Positions 16,380 through 26,260 of a DNA stretch of 64,000 bases are shown one piece after another. This DNA is from Pseudomonadota bacterium. GTDB lineage: Bacteria > Pseudomonadota > Gammaproteobacteria > Steroidobacterales > Steroidobacteraceae. The notes below the pieces were generated by a model. That model had not been told where the DNA came from. It made no database searches and worked only from the letters and a program-made list of their open reading frames with translations. A program made the translations under genes and the position numbers. The first letter of the stretch is position 1; the number at the start of each line of letters is the position of its first letter. The stretch spans positions 992,001-1,056,000 of the forward strand of contig JBBCGI010000001.1 in NCBI GenBank assembly GCA_037200975.1, read 5' to 3'.

Positions 16380-16790
16380 ATGCACAGCCAGATCTTCATC
16401 AACCTGCCCGTCAAGGATCTCAAGCGCTCCATCGATTTCTTCACCAGGCTCGGTTACACCTTCAATCCGCAGTTCACCGACGAAAACGCGACCTGCATGA
16501 TCCTGGGCGACAACCTGTTCGCGATGCTGCTGGTGGAGAAGTTCTTCGCGAGCTTCACGTCCAAGTCGATCTGCGACACGACGAAGTCCACGGAAACCCT
16601 GAACTGCCTCGCCTGCAGCAGCCGCGAGCAAGTGGATGAACTCGTCGCGAAGGCCCGCGCGAACGGCGGAACGGTGCCGCGCCCGCCGCAGGATCACGGG
16701 TTCATGTACACGCACGGATACGAGGACCTCGACGGCCACACCTGGGAGCTGACCTACATGACCGGCGCACCGCCCCAACACATCGGTTGA
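16380..16790 (+). CDS. VOC-superfamily (glyoxalase/bleomycin-resistance-like) protein
   Basis: A 136-residue single-unit VOC protein with paired beta-alpha-beta-beta-beta modules: QIFINLPVKDLKRSIDFFTRLGY at the N-terminus and YEDLDGHTWELTYM at the C-terminus. The Glu in HTWEL is the usual metal ligand. Members bind small molecules or metals and act as dioxygenases, isomerases or drug-binding proteins. The substrate is unknown here. Location after the ECF42 sigma/DGPF pair suggests the same stress or metabolite response. Confidence 0.88.
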   Translation: MHSQIFINLPVKDLKRSIDFFTRLGYTFNPQFTDENATCMILGDNLFAMLLVEKFFASFTSKSICDTTKSTETLNCLACSSREQVDELVAKARANGGTVPRPPQDHGFMYTHGYEDLDGHTWELTYMTGAPPQHIG

Positions 16791-16868
16791 AGCGCGCCTA
16801 AACCATTGATTTTGTGACATAGGTTCGCACTGCGGCCAGGGCTTGCCGCGGCGGATCAAGTGCCCGAT

Positions 16869-16888
16869 GTCCCGGCCGTTAACGGGAC
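16869..16888. promoter_or_regulatory. 20-bp inverted repeat before the HDOD gene
   Basis: GTCCCG (16869-16874) and CGGGAC (16883-16888) flank an 8-bp centre, and CCGTTAACGG (16876-16885) is a perfect palindrome inside it. It lies 23 bp before the chosen HDOD start, in the 5' leader, so it may be an operator or a leader hairpin. No known operator is recognised. Confidence 0.35.
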
Positions 16889-16910
16889 GGGTCATCAGAA
16901 GAACCGTGTC

Positions 16911-17795
16911 ATGAATAGCTCTGCCCAACCCGTCCACGACGATCTCGAGCGCATCGTTCATGCGGCGATCGCCGACGAATCGCTCGACCTGCCATCGCCG
17001 CCGCAGATCGCGGCCGAGATCATGCGTCTGACGCGTGGCGACGCGGCGGCAGACGACACGGGAAATGGCAGCTCACAGGAACTGGCGGCGTTGATCCAGC
17101 GCGACCTGGCGCTCGCGGGTCAGGTGATGCGGGTGGCGAATTCCGCGCTGTACGCCCGCCGCACGCCGGTCGTGACGCTGCCCCAGGCCATCGCGTGGCT
17201 CGGCATTCGCGAAGTCCGCAACATTGCCTTCGCGGTCGCGGTCCAGAGCCAGGTTTTCTCCTCGACCTACTTCCGCCAGGAGATGAACGAGCTGTGGCGC
17301 GAGTCGGTGATCACCGCGCTCTTCGCCCAGGAGATCGCGCGGCTCAAGCGGCGCAACGTCGAGTCCGCATACCTGTGCGGTCTCCTGCACCGCGCCGGCA
17401 TGGCAGTGATCCTGAGCCGGGTCGGCAGCGCGGTGCTCAAGCACCGCATCACCGCGGATGCCGAACTCGTGACCCGGCTCGCGACGCGGCACGAAGCGCG
17501 AGTGGGCACACATCTCGCCATCGCCTGGACTCTGCCCGCCGCGGTCTCCGCCGCGATCTCGCATTGGCGCGATCCGCCGCAGGCGGAGCTGGCACGGAAC
17601 GAGGTGATGGAAGTCGCGCTCGCGCGGCAGATCTCCGACGAGATGCGTACGCCGGGCGCCGGCGGCGAGCTGCCCGACAGCATGTTGGGTCCGGTCTCCA
17701 GGTGGATGGACGAGCTGTCCATCTACCCCGACGAATTGTTCACGATCATGGCGCAGCGCGCGGCTATCTACGCGACGGCCGAGAGTTTTACGTGA
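16911..17795 (+). CDS. HDOD-domain signalling protein
   Basis: A 294-residue protein with an HDOD domain at about residues 25-230. Family marks include PSPPQIAAEIMRLT, DLALAGQVMRVANSALY, the ITLPQAIAWLG-like segment VTLPQAIAWLGIREVRNIAF and the YLCGLLHRAGMAVI stretch (in place of a true HD dyad). HDOD proteins lack phosphodiesterase residues and act as regulatory partners in signalling and stress responses. The ATG at 16911 is preferred over a GTG at 16860, whose leader overlaps a palindrome. The gene overlaps the start of transhydrogenase by a few bases, so the two are probably translated together. Confidence 0.85.
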   Translation: MNSSAQPVHDDLERIVHAAIADESLDLPSPPQIAAEIMRLTRGDAAADDTGNGSSQELAALIQRDLALAGQVMRVANSALYARRTPVVTLPQAIAWLGIREVRNIAFAVAVQSQVFSSTYFRQEMNELWRESVITALFAQEIARLKRRNVESAYLCGLLHRAGMAVILSRVGSAVLKHRITADAELVTRLATRHEARVGTHLAIAWTLPAAVSAAISHWRDPPQAELARNEVMEVALARQISDEMRTPGAGGELPDSMLGPVSRWMDELSIYPDELFTIMAQRAAIYATAESFT

Positions 17796-19222
17796 GTTTC
17801 ACGCAGGGTCCGGGCGCCATCTACGACGTGGTCGTGATCGGTTCGGGACCCGCCGGGCAGAAGGCCGCGATCCAGGCGGCGAAGGCCGGCAGGAAGGTCG
17901 CCGTGATCGAACGCGACCGGCGGGTCGGCGGATCGTGCGTGCATACCGGAACGATTCCGAGCAAGTCGCTGCGCGAACACGCGTTGCGCCAGCGCGTGCG
18001 ACGCGTGGATCTCATGGACGAACCCATCCAGTCACTGCTCGACGGCGTCGGTATGACCGTGGCCGCGCACGATGCCTACATGATCGCGCAGCTCGAGCGC
18101 AACCACATCGCGCTGCTGCGCGGTCGCGCGAGCTTCAATGGCCCGCACGAGCTTTCGATGCGCCGCATCGACGGCTCGCAGATCTCGATCCGCGCGCCGA
18201 TCGTCATCATCGCCACCGGCTCGCGGCCGCGCTCGCCCGCGCACCTCGCGGTGGATCACGAACACGTGCTCGACAGCGACTCGATACTGTCGCTTGCCTA
18301 TCTACCGCGCACGCTGCTCGTGCTGGGTGGCGGCGTCATCGCCAGCGAATACGCCGCGATGTTCGCGGCGCTCGGCTGCAAGGTGACGCAGGCCGACCAG
18401 CTGGATCAACCGCTGGCCTTTCTCGACCCCGAGCTCACGTCTTTCTATCTCGAAGAGCTGCGCCGCAACGGCGGCGAATACATTCCGCGCGCCGAGGCCG
18501 TCAGCACCCGCTGGGACGGCATCTCGCAGGTGTGCACCGAGTTCAAGGACGGCCGCCGCATCCTGGCCGACAAGGTGCTGGTGGGGCTGGGTCGTCTCGC
18601 GAACGTCGATGGCCTCAAGCTCGAAGCGGCCGGCGTCGCGTTGACCAGCCGCGGCCACGTGCAGGTGGATGAGAATCTGCAGACCACCGCGGCCGGCGTG
18701 TACGCCGCCGGCGATGTCATCGGACCGCCGGCGCTGGCGTCGGTGTCGATGGAACAGGGCCGCCGCGCCGCCTGCCATGCGCTCGGGTTGCTGGTGCCGT
18801 CGGATCCGGTCTCGCGCCTTCCCTCGGGCGTGTACACCATTCCCGAGATCGCGACCGTGGGCCTCGACGAACACGGCGCGCGCCGGCATTTCGGCGGCGC
18901 CATTGTGGGTCGCGCGAAGTTCGAGGAAATCGCGCGCGGCCAGATCAACGGCTGCCAACGAGGCCTGCTCAAGCTCATCGCCGACCCGGGCGGACGCCGC
19001 GTGGTCGGAGTGCAGATCGTCGGCGACGGCGCCACCGAGCTCGTGCACATCGGGCAGCTGGGCCTCACAGCCGAGCTCGACGTCGACGCCTACGTGGACA
19101 ACGTCTTCAATTTTCCGACGATGGCCGAGGCCTATCGCATCGCCGCGTTCGACATCGTGAAGCAGCGCGGCCGCTCGACGACCAGCGACATGGTCGCCGA
19201 CGCCGTGTCCGCGGTGTTGTAG
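17792..19222 (+). CDS. sthA: Soluble pyridine nucleotide transhydrogenase
   Basis: A 476-residue flavoprotein of the pyridine nucleotide-disulfide oxidoreductase family. The FAD motif VIGSGPAGQKAA lies near residues 14-25, and the NAD(P) motif VLGGGVIASEYAAMF near 182. The segment GGSCVHTGTIPSKSLRE has one Cys where disulfide reductases have CxxxxC, exactly as in SthA and unlike lipoamide dehydrogenase. It balances NADPH and NADH in the cytoplasm. The GTG at 17792 overlaps the HDOD stop as GTGA and gives the short leader expected. Longer upstream frames are just the HDOD gene in another frame. Confidence 0.93.
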   Translation: MSFTQGPGAIYDVVVIGSGPAGQKAAIQAAKAGRKVAVIERDRRVGGSCVHTGTIPSKSLREHALRQRVRRVDLMDEPIQSLLDGVGMTVAAHDAYMIAQLERNHIALLRGRASFNGPHELSMRRIDGSQISIRAPIVIIATGSRPRSPAHLAVDHEHVLDSDSILSLAYLPRTLLVLGGGVIASEYAAMFAALGCKVTQADQLDQPLAFLDPELTSFYLEELRRNGGEYIPRAEAVSTRWDGISQVCTEFKDGRRILADKVLVGLGRLANVDGLKLEAAGVALTSRGHVQVDENLQTTAAGVYAAGDVIGPPALASVSMEQGRRAACHALGLLVPSDPVSRLPSGVYTIPEIATVGLDEHGARRHFGGAIVGRAKFEEIARGQINGCQRGLLKLIADPGGRRVVGVQIVGDGATELVHIGQLGLTAELDVDAYVDNVFNFPTMAEAYRIAAFDIVKQRGRSTTSDMVADAVSAVL

Positions 19223-19243
19223 CAAGTCGGTGCCGGGTCGGAC

Positions 19244-19723
19244 TTAGAGACCGAGTTCACTCAACGACGGATGTTCATCCGGCCTTCGCCCGAGCGGCCA
19301 GCGGAATTTCCGTTCTGCTTCCGTGAGCGGGAGATCGTTGATGCTGGCGTGCCGCCTGCGCATCAGGCCGAGCTCGTCGAATTCCCAATTCTCGTTGCCG
19401 TACGAACGGAACCAGTGCCCCGAGTCGTCGCGCCATTCGTACGCGAAGCGCACCGCGATACGCGCGCCTTCGAACGCCCACACTTCCTTGATCAGCCGGT
19501 AGTCGAGCTCGCGCGCCCATTTGCGCGTGAGAAATTCCACGATGGCCGGGCGGCCGGAGAAGAACTCCGCGCGGTTGCGCCACGCACTATCTACCGTGTA
19601 CGCCAGCGACACGCGTTCGGGGTCGCGCGAATTCCACGCGTCTTCCGCGGCGCGCGCTTTCTGCGCGGCCGTGTCGCGTGTGAACGGCGGGAACGGTGGG
19701 CGTCCCTGCCCGGGCGTGCTCAT
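19244..19723 (-). CDS. SnoaL/NTF2-like protein (DUF1348 type)
   Basis: A 159-residue protein resembling the DUF1348/nuclear-transport-factor-2 fold family: [40 protein letters not shown] (shortened: [16 protein letters not shown]), [19 protein letters not shown], and [19 protein letters not shown]. Members form a cone-shaped pocket that can bind or act on small molecules; no specific activity is known. Its ATG shares a base with the TGA of the TonB receptor (TGATG), implying translational coupling, and it is last in that operon. Confidence 0.87.
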   Translation of the reverse strand: MSTPGQGRPPFPPFTRDTAAQKARAAEDAWNSRDPERVSLAYTVDSAWRNRAEFFSGRPAIVEFLTRKWARELDYRLIKEVWAFEGARIAVRFAYEWRDDSGHWFRSYGNENWEFDELGLMRRRHASINDLPLTEAERKFRWPLGRRPDEHPSLSELGL

Positions 19724-22206
19724 CAGAACTTCTTCGAGAACGTGATCCCCACGGTGCGCGGCGTGTTCACGACGATGTACGGCTCGAGACCGCACAGCGG
19801 CGTGCTGTTGGTCGGATCCGTCAACGGCTGGAAGATGCCGCACTCGGTGTAGCGCGCGATTTCGGCGCGCCGGTTCAAGGCGTTCTTGACGAACAGCTCG
19901 AGCCCCCAGCTGTCGTTTTCGATGCCGGCCGCAAGATCCCACAGGCTGTAGGAAGCCTGCCTGCCGAGGAGGTCGCGTTCCGCGGTCCGCAGATCGGTCC
20001 ACGCGCTGTCCTGATAGACCATGGCCGCCTGCGCGTGCGCCTTGAAATCGCCCAGCGGGAATTCACTGCGCGCGATGATGTTCGCCTTGAACTTCGGTTG
20101 CACCGGCAGCTCCTGGCCGCTCGGCGCCGCCAGGATCGTGCCGCGCGGCGCATCCGGATCCGCGCAGTTCTCGACCGGCTGACCGAAACGCGGATCGTCT
20201 GGCAGGACATACGGCTCCGAACCGTCATTGTTGTCGCCGCCATAGGTGGCGCCGCAGTAGTCCGCGGTGGTCTTCGCATCCAGCCACGACACCGAGCTCG
20301 ACAGCGTGAAGCCGTTCGTCACGGCGAACACGATGTCCGCCTCGAAACCCTTGATGCGCGCCTGGCCGGCGTTGCGGATTTCGGTCAGGCCGTTCGATCC
20401 GAGGAACGAATACTGGAAGTCGTCCCAGTCCTCCTGGAACACCGCGCCGTTGATGCGCAGCCGGTTCTCGGCCCACGTGGTCTTGAAGCCCACTTCGTAG
20501 TTGGTCAGGAAGTCGGAGAGATAGGGCGGAACGGTGCCGCGGCGATTGATGCCGCCCGGGCGGAAGCCTTCCGACCAGGTGGCATACAACATCACGTCGT
20601 CGTTGACGTGGTACGTGACGTTCAACCGCTTGGTATTGCCGTCTTCCTTGACCTCTTTGTCGAGGTTGACGCACGGCGCGCGCCGGAAATCGGTCGGATC
20701 GAAACACGCCGCTTCGCCGGTCATGCCGCTCCATCCGGCGCCATAACCGAAGAAGCCGAACAGTGAGTTGTCGGATTTGAAAAAGCGCACGCCCGCGGTC
20801 GCGGACAATTTATCCGTGAGGTCGAACGTGAACTCGCCGAACAGCGCATCGTCGCGGTCGGTGCGCTCCTGTTCCGTGAGCCACAGCGTATCCGGATTGC
20901 CGGGGACCTCGAACATGTCCGCCAGGTTTGCGACCTGGTAATCCTGGGTGATCCCGTGCGTCTGCTTCTGGGTGAACGCGCCGAGCGTCACGCGCCAGCG
21001 GTTCTCCGCGGGCGATGAAAACCGCAGTTCGTGGCTCTGCTTGGTGTACTTGTCGTTGCCGACGATGAACTGCGACGGATCGATCAGCGTGCCGTCGTTG
21101 TCGTACATCGAGCTGCCGTATTCGCAGCAGGTGTCGTAGAAGAACGAGTAGTCGGCATAGTCCAGCTGCGTTTGCACCGTGCGGTTGAGGTGCGCGCCAG
21201 CGTACGTGATGTCCCAGCTGCCGATCTTGCCCTGGATCGTGAGCGCGGCCTGCGTCCACTTGTCGTGCGCGTTCTCGGGCAACGCATGAGCGACTTCGAG
21301 TTCCCCCACGGTCGGGTCATAGCCGAATGAGCCCTTCGAAGTGGTCTTCTGCATCATCACACTCGGCGTGATGGTCCAGTTGTCGTTGAGGTCGATACCC
21401 AACGTGGCGCGCACGCCATGTTTGTCCCAGGAGTTGTAGTTGTCCTCGATGCGGTCGGAATTGTCGACCGCGATGCCGGAGGTCGGGAACACCCGATCGC
21501 TGCGGACGTTGTCGATGAATCCCGGCTCATGCTTCTTCCAGCCGACGATGCGAACGGCCGCGCGCTCGCTGAGCGGAATGTTGACGAAACTCTGCGCGGT
21601 GTAGCCGAAGTCGCCCGACAGTTCGCTGCCAGTGAGCTCGTAACCCGCGTCGAAAGCGTCGGGATCGGGCTTGTTGGTGATGATGCGGATGGTGCCCGCC
21701 TGGGAGCTGGCGCCGTACAGCGTGCCCTGAGGGCCGGCCAGCACCTCGACACGCGCGATGTCATAGATCTGCACGTCGAGCGGGCCGTTGATCGTGGTGA
21801 TCGGCTGCTCGTCCAGGTACACGCCGACGCTCGGCAGCGGACCCGAGTGGTTCGCGTTTTCACCGCTCGCGACGCCGCGGATATAGGGCCGCGACAGGCC
21901 CGGGCCGAGCGTCTGATAGGAGACGTTCGGCAGGAATTTCACGTAGTCGCCGAAGTCGTCGACCTTGAGCTGACCGAGCTCCTTCTCGCCGATCGCCTGG
22001 ATCGACAGCGGCACGTCCTGCAGGCTTTCGTTGCGCTTCTGCGCGGTGACGACCACCTCTTCTAGACCGGACGTTTCATCCGGCTGTTGTGCGTGCACGA
22101 CGCCGGCCCCGGCGAGCATGGCGCCCGCGAAGGGCATGCCGTGCTTCAGCGCCTGACGCAGCTTGTGGTTTTCACGGTGGATCTTGCGCAGTTTGCTGCG
22201 TGTCAT
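19723..22206 (-). CDS. TonB-dependent outer-membrane receptor
   Basis: An 827-residue receptor: an N-terminal export region with a long basic leader (residues 1-39, ending in VVHAQ), TonB-box-like [11 protein letters not shown], a plug domain (about 55-175, with [11 protein letters not shown]...IRGV and [13 protein letters not shown]), then a beta-barrel ending in the terminal Phe of VGITFSKKF. It should carry a bulky ligand through the outer membrane with TonB energy. The ligand is unknown. Downstream of an M20 peptidase and a TPR-sulfotransferase and coupled to a SnoaL-like gene, the operon may handle a peptide-like or sulfated compound. Confidence 0.93.
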   Translation of the reverse strand: MTRSKLRKIHRENHKLRQALKHGMPFAGAMLAGAGVVHAQQPDETSGLEEVVVTAQKRNESLQDVPLSIQAIGEKELGQLKVDDFGDYVKFLPNVSYQTLGPGLSRPYIRGVASGENANHSGPLPSVGVYLDEQPITTINGPLDVQIYDIARVEVLAGPQGTLYGASSQAGTIRIITNKPDPDAFDAGYELTGSELSGDFGYTAQSFVNIPLSERAAVRIVGWKKHEPGFIDNVRSDRVFPTSGIAVDNSDRIEDNYNSWDKHGVRATLGIDLNDNWTITPSVMMQKTTSKGSFGYDPTVGELEVAHALPENAHDKWTQAALTIQGKIGSWDITYAGAHLNRTVQTQLDYADYSFFYDTCCEYGSSMYDNDGTLIDPSQFIVGNDKYTKQSHELRFSSPAENRWRVTLGAFTQKQTHGITQDYQVANLADMFEVPGNPDTLWLTEQERTDRDDALFGEFTFDLTDKLSATAGVRFFKSDNSLFGFFGYGAGWSGMTGEAACFDPTDFRRAPCVNLDKEVKEDGNTKRLNVTYHVNDDVMLYATWSEGFRPGGINRRGTVPPYLSDFLTNYEVGFKTTWAENRLRINGAVFQEDWDDFQYSFLGSNGLTEIRNAGQARIKGFEADIVFAVTNGFTLSSSVSWLDAKTTADYCGATYGGDNNDGSEPYVLPDDPRFGQPVENCADPDAPRGTILAAPSGQELPVQPKFKANIIARSEFPLGDFKAHAQAAMVYQDSAWTDLRTAERDLLGRQASYSLWDLAAGIENDSWGLELFVKNALNRRAEIARYTECGIFQPLTDPTNSTPLCGLEPYIVVNTPRTVGITFSKKF

Positions 22207-22288
22207 TGTTCACTCCCCGCTTTTTGTGGGCACCGGACGAGACCTCCCGGCACCATGTGGCGCCGAGTGTATGCCAGCCGCCACGGAA

Positions 22289-24205
22289 TCAAAACTGCGG
22301 TGTTGCGGGGTACGCGGAAAGAACGGGTCCGAGGGCAGCCTTGAGGGGGTCGAGGAACGGCTCGAAGTGCCGCCATTGGTTCATTCCCTCGCGAAAGATG
22401 GGCTGCCGGACCTGCTCCGAACTCGCGGTCCGGACGGCGCGCTGATTCTCATGGAAGCGCAGCACCGATTCTTCGAACGGCAGTCCGCAGTACGCCAGGA
22501 GCCTGCGCACCTCGCCTTCGGTGTCCTCGACCATGTTTTCATAGAACACGCGATGCACGCGACCCGGCAGCACGGCGTCGAAATGCGCCATCAATTCGAC
22601 GTAGTCGCGGTAGTAGCGGCCGATCTCGCCCAGGTCATAGGTGAAATTCTGGCCGCGCGCGAAGTGTTGCTTGAAACAGGAGAAGCAGCAGCCGAGCGGA
22701 TGGCGGCGCGCATCGACGATCTTCGCGTTCGGCAGCAACAGGTGGATCAACCCGACGTGCGCGAAGTTGTTAGGCATCTTGTCGATGAAAAACGGCGCCG
22801 GCGTCTTGCGCTGGATACGCGTCTGTTCGAGGTACTGCGCGCCGAAAGCCGCGATTTCCTCCGCCGAGAACTTGTCCAGCGCGCGCGGGTACGCCGAAGT
22901 CTCCGCGCGCGTCGTTCGCTTGCCCACCAGGCGCGCGATCATCGTGACGTCCGGCAGCTCCTGCGTGCCTTCGACCTGCGAATGGGTGGCGAGAATCTGC
23001 TCGATCAAGGTGGATCCCGCGCGCGGCAGGCCCACGACGAAGATCGGGTCGGGCGCCGGGTCGCCCCAGCCGCTGCGCGCTGCAAAGAACTCGCGCGTGA
23101 AACGCTTGCGCGAACGTGCCACGTGCGCCGCATTCTCGTCCGCGTCGTAACGAACGAGCTTGCGCCGCAGCGCATTGCCTTTCGCGTAGTAGTCGAATGA
23201 CGCGTCGTATTCGCCCGCGTCTTCGAGCGCCTTGCCGAGCGAAAACTGGAAATGAAAGCGATCGTCGTTTTTGAGATCGTCGCGCTCGAGCTGCGCCCGC
23301 ATCGTCGCCACGTCGGCGGGCGTGAAGCGGAAGGTCTTGAGATTCGCGAGGCTCCACCAGACCTCGCCCAGTTGCGGCTGGATTTCCACGCAGCGCCGAT
23401 AGGCGTCGATGCTCGCGGCATTCTGGCCGGCGGTCTTGAGGGCGTGCCCAAGACTCATCCAGACACGCGGCTGGGTCGGGTAGTCGACGAGCACCGCCTT
23501 GTACATCGCGATGGCACGCTCGAATTCGCCGGTGCGGCCCAGGATGGCGGCCTTGAGATTGCGCAGGCCGGGGTTGCTCGGGTCGTCCACCAGCAAGCGC
23601 TCGACTTCGGCCATCGCGGCGATCGGCTTGTTCTGCCGGTGCAGCATCATCGCGTAGTTCTGCCGCGCGGCGGTGAAGCCCGGGGCGAGCTCGACGCAGC
23701 GCGCCAGCAGGATTTCGGCGTCGTTCACGCGGCCGATGCGCGCGGCGACTTCCGCCAGCATTCGAATCGCGGCGACATCGGTGGGATGCCGTTTCAGATG
23801 TTCGCGCAGTTCGTGTTCCGCCTCGGGAATGCGGTTCTCGGCCAGCGCCAGCGCGGCGCTCATCAGCTTGGGATCGCGCGTGCTGTGGCGGATGTGCTGC
23901 GCGAAGGCGGCGTCCGCCGCTTCGGTCATCTCGAGCGCGCTGTAGTGATCGCCGAGCGCGCGCCAGGCATCCGGCAGATCCGGCTTGAGCTGCACCGCGC
24001 GGCGCAGCGCCTCGATCGCGGCATCGCCCTGGCCTAACTTCCCGAGCGCGAGACCGGACAGCGCCAGCGCGTTGGGCTGATCCGGAAACACCTTGAGGAT
24101 CTCCGCGGCCTGTTCGGCGGCGGACGCCGGCTCGCGCTCGAGCAGGCGCGCGGCGTTCTGCAGCGCGAACTGCAGCGTGCCGAGCGGTTCTGCGGTGGTG
24201 TTCAC
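22289..24205 (-). CDS. TPR-repeat sulfotransferase
   Basis: A 638-residue fusion. The first 340 residues are tandem tetratricopeptide repeats (for example AIEALRRAVQLKPDLPDAWR, AERLLV-type helices, SIDAYRRCVEIQPQLGEVWW). A P-loop sulfotransferase domain follows, with the 5' PAPS-binding loop VGLPRAGSTLIEQIL near residue 390, and a DARRHPLGCCFSCFKQHF segment corresponding to the 3'-phosphate region. These enzymes move sulfate from PAPS to an acceptor; those with TPRs often modify proteins or peptides. It lies 82 bp before the TonB receptor and 18 bp after the M20 peptidase, suggesting an operon. Confidence 0.9.
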   Translation of the reverse strand: MNTTAEPLGTLQFALQNAARLLEREPASAAEQAAEILKVFPDQPNALALSGLALGKLGQGDAAIEALRRAVQLKPDLPDAWRALGDHYSALEMTEAADAAFAQHIRHSTRDPKLMSAALALAENRIPEAEHELREHLKRHPTDVAAIRMLAEVAARIGRVNDAEILLARCVELAPGFTAARQNYAMMLHRQNKPIAAMAEVERLLVDDPSNPGLRNLKAAILGRTGEFERAIAMYKAVLVDYPTQPRVWMSLGHALKTAGQNAASIDAYRRCVEIQPQLGEVWWSLANLKTFRFTPADVATMRAQLERDDLKNDDRFHFQFSLGKALEDAGEYDASFDYYAKGNALRRKLVRYDADENAAHVARSRKRFTREFFAARSGWGDPAPDPIFVVGLPRAGSTLIEQILATHSQVEGTQELPDVTMIARLVGKRTTRAETSAYPRALDKFSAEEIAAFGAQYLEQTRIQRKTPAPFFIDKMPNNFAHVGLIHLLLPNAKIVDARRHPLGCCFSCFKQHFARGQNFTYDLGEIGRYYRDYVELMAHFDAVLPGRVHRVFYENMVEDTEGEVRRLLAYCGLPFEESVLRFHENQRAVRTASSEQVRQPIFREGMNQWRHFEPFLDPLKAALGPVLSAYPATPQF

Positions 24206-24223
24206 GGCGCGACTCGCGGCGAA

Positions 24224-25669
24224 CTACTTCTTGCGCTTGCCGCCCACGTCCGTGACGAGCTGGTACCAGATCTCGAGGCTGCGGTAGAAGCTGTCCACCG
24301 GGATGCGCTCGTTGAGGCCGTGCGAAAACTCCTCGCTCGGCTTTATGAAGACCGCCTCGACGCCATACGAAGGAATACCCGCGGCGCGGAACACGAGGCC
24401 GTCGCTCGCGCCCGAATCCTGGTTGGGGACGATCGGCACGCCGGGATAAACCTTGTGCACGGCGCGGGTCACCGCGTCGACGACGTCCGGACGCAACGGC
24501 GACGCGTCGCTCGACATCGGTTCCACGACGCTCTTCACTTCGACGTCCTTGCCGACGAGCTCCTGCAGCGTCTGCCGCACGTCGTCCGGCTTGACGCCCG
24601 GGAAGATGCGGCAGTTGACGTTGGCGGTCGCCGACTGCGGCAACGCATTCGGCGCGTGGCCGCCCGCGAGCTGCGTGGCGACGCAGGTCGTGCGGAGCTT
24701 GCCCACGACCGCGAAATCCGCCGAGAGCACGGCCGCGGCTGCCGCGTCGCGCGGGTTCGCCGCGAAACGCGTCATCGCCGCGCCGAGCGCGTCGTCATGG
24801 GTCTTGCCGGTGGCGCGGAAGTACGCGAGCGTGGTGTCGTTCCACATCACCGGGAAACTGTACTGACCGACCTTCAGCAGCGCGGCCGACAGGTCGTAGA
24901 TCGCGTTCTGCGCGCGCGGCTGCGAGCTGTGGCCGCCGGGGTTGTGGGTAGTTAGCAAGAAGTCGGCATAGGTCTTCTCGGCGGTGCCCAGGCTGAAGGA
25001 GCTGGCCTTGCCGGTGACTTCGTCGAGTGCGCCACCGCCCGCATCGGAGTTGAGCGCGTAGTCGCCATCCACGAGCGCGCGATGATCGCGCACAGTCGCC
25101 ACGGTGGTGAGCTGAGCATTTTCCTCGTCGCCGCTGAAGAAGATGATGAGATCGCGTTTGGGCTTGAAGCCTTCTTTCTTCAGGCGTAGGAAAGTCGTGG
25201 TGAGCGCGACCACGCCGTCTTTCACGTCCTTCGTGCCGCGGCCGAAGAAATAGCCGTCTTCTTCGATGAGTTTGAACGGGTCGCGCACCCAGTCCTCGCG
25301 TTTGGCCGCGACGACGTCCATGTGCGAGAGCAGCAGGACCGGCTTGCCGCCGCTGCCGTCGCCCCGGTAGCGCACCACGAGCGCGGCGGTCTTGTCGCCG
25401 GGGTTGTCGAATTGGAGGACCGTGACGTCTTTCTCCGGAAATCCGGCGGCGCGGAATTCGTTTGCGAGGTATTCGGCCATCTCCGGCACCTTGTCGTTGC
25501 CGCGCCAGGTGGGAATCGCGATCACGTGCTCGAGCAGTTCGCGCGCCTTGGCGTCGAAGGGGCCGCGCGAGGGCTGGTCCGCCGCGGATGCGGGTGCCGG
25601 CAGTGCCGCTGCGAGGGCGAGAGTGATGCAGGCCGCGGCGAGCGCGCTCGAGGCGTTGTTCTTGTTCAT
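24224..25669 (-). CDS. Exported M20-family metallopeptidase
   Basis: A 481-residue protein with a signal peptide (ACITLALAAALPAPASA). M20 features are LLSHMDVVAA with the first metal His and Asp, FGRGTKDVKDGVVA with the bridging Asp, FFSGDEEN with the catalytic Glu pair, and the C-terminal GASDGLVFRAAGIPSYG and FSHGLNERIPVDSFYRSLEI with the last metal His. A dimerisation lid lies about residues 230-345. It should cleave peptides or acyl-amino acids in the periplasm. It sits upstream of the sulfotransferase/TonB receptor genes, suggesting processing of the same imported compound. Confidence 0.92.
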   Translation of the reverse strand: MNKNNASSALAAACITLALAAALPAPASAADQPSRGPFDAKARELLEHVIAIPTWRGNDKVPEMAEYLANEFRAAGFPEKDVTVLQFDNPGDKTAALVVRYRGDGSGGKPVLLLSHMDVVAAKREDWVRDPFKLIEEDGYFFGRGTKDVKDGVVALTTTFLRLKKEGFKPKRDLIIFFSGDEENAQLTTVATVRDHRALVDGDYALNSDAGGGALDEVTGKASSFSLGTAEKTYADFLLTTHNPGGHSSQPRAQNAIYDLSAALLKVGQYSFPVMWNDTTLAYFRATGKTHDDALGAAMTRFAANPRDAAAAAVLSADFAVVGKLRTTCVATQLAGGHAPNALPQSATANVNCRIFPGVKPDDVRQTLQELVGKDVEVKSVVEPMSSDASPLRPDVVDAVTRAVHKVYPGVPIVPNQDSGASDGLVFRAAGIPSYGVEAVFIKPSEEFSHGLNERIPVDSFYRSLEIWYQLVTDVGGKRKK

Positions 25670-25710
25670 CGAAATTCCTCAATACCGGCCGGGAAGGGAT
25701 GGCCGCAAGC

Positions 25711-26244
25711 TTAACCCCTGGCCGCCGCGCGATGCAGGTGCGCCTTCATGAGGCCGAGCGCGGTGAACACGGCGATGAAGGGTAGAAATGAGGAAAACAG
25801 CCGGTTGCCGATGAAGTAAATCGACGCCGCGGTCGCGATGGCGGTGACGGCCAGCAGCACCCATGAATACGCGCGCACCAGGCGCGGCGCGGCATCGACA
25901 CCGATGTAGCCGCGTGCATCGAACAAGGTGGCGGCCAGCCCGGTGGCGAGCACCCAGTACAGCATCGCGGTGCCTTCGAGCCGGCCGTATTCGTCGTTGA
26001 GCCAGGGCCAGCGCGTGATGAGCGCAATGGTGCCGCTCACGAAATACATGGCGATGCCGAGATAGATGCGGTTGAAGACCGCGCCGGCGCGCCACAGCAG
26101 CACCGCGCCGGCCACCGCGAGCGCCGTCGCGGCGTAATACGGCAGTCGCCACTCCATCTGCGCGCGCGGATCGGCCACCGCCATATAGATGAGGAACACG
26201 GCGAGCGGCAGCGCCTCGATGACGCGTAGTGCGAAGGCCTTCAT
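25711..26244 (-). CDS. Integral membrane protein of unknown function
   Basis: A 177-residue protein with about six hydrophobic helices (LPLAVFLIYMAVA, AATALAVAGAVLLW, IYLGIAMYFVSGTIALI, AMLYWVLATGLAATL, YSWVLLAVTAIATAASIYFI, LPFIAVFTALGLM). I recognise no family. The ATG at 26244 is chosen because the upstream extension is antisense to the methyltransferase gene. It is 41 bp before the M20 peptidase and may be the first gene of that operon. The start is very close to, or overlaps, the divergent methyltransferase start, so the promoters must overlap coding sequence. Confidence 0.75.
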   Translation of the reverse strand: MKAFALRVIEALPLAVFLIYMAVADPRAQMEWRLPYYAATALAVAGAVLLWRAGAVFNRIYLGIAMYFVSGTIALITRWPWLNDEYGRLEGTAMLYWVLATGLAATLFDARGYIGVDAAPRLVRAYSWVLLAVTAIATAASIYFIGNRLFSSFLPFIAVFTALGLMKAHLHRAAARG

Positions 26245-26260
26245 GGAATATGATTGTGCA

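Noticed and set aside
17195-17791. Extended N-terminus of the transhydrogenase reading frame
   Set aside because: The upstream open frame is the HDOD gene read in another frame; the family has a short leader that fits the GTG at 17792.
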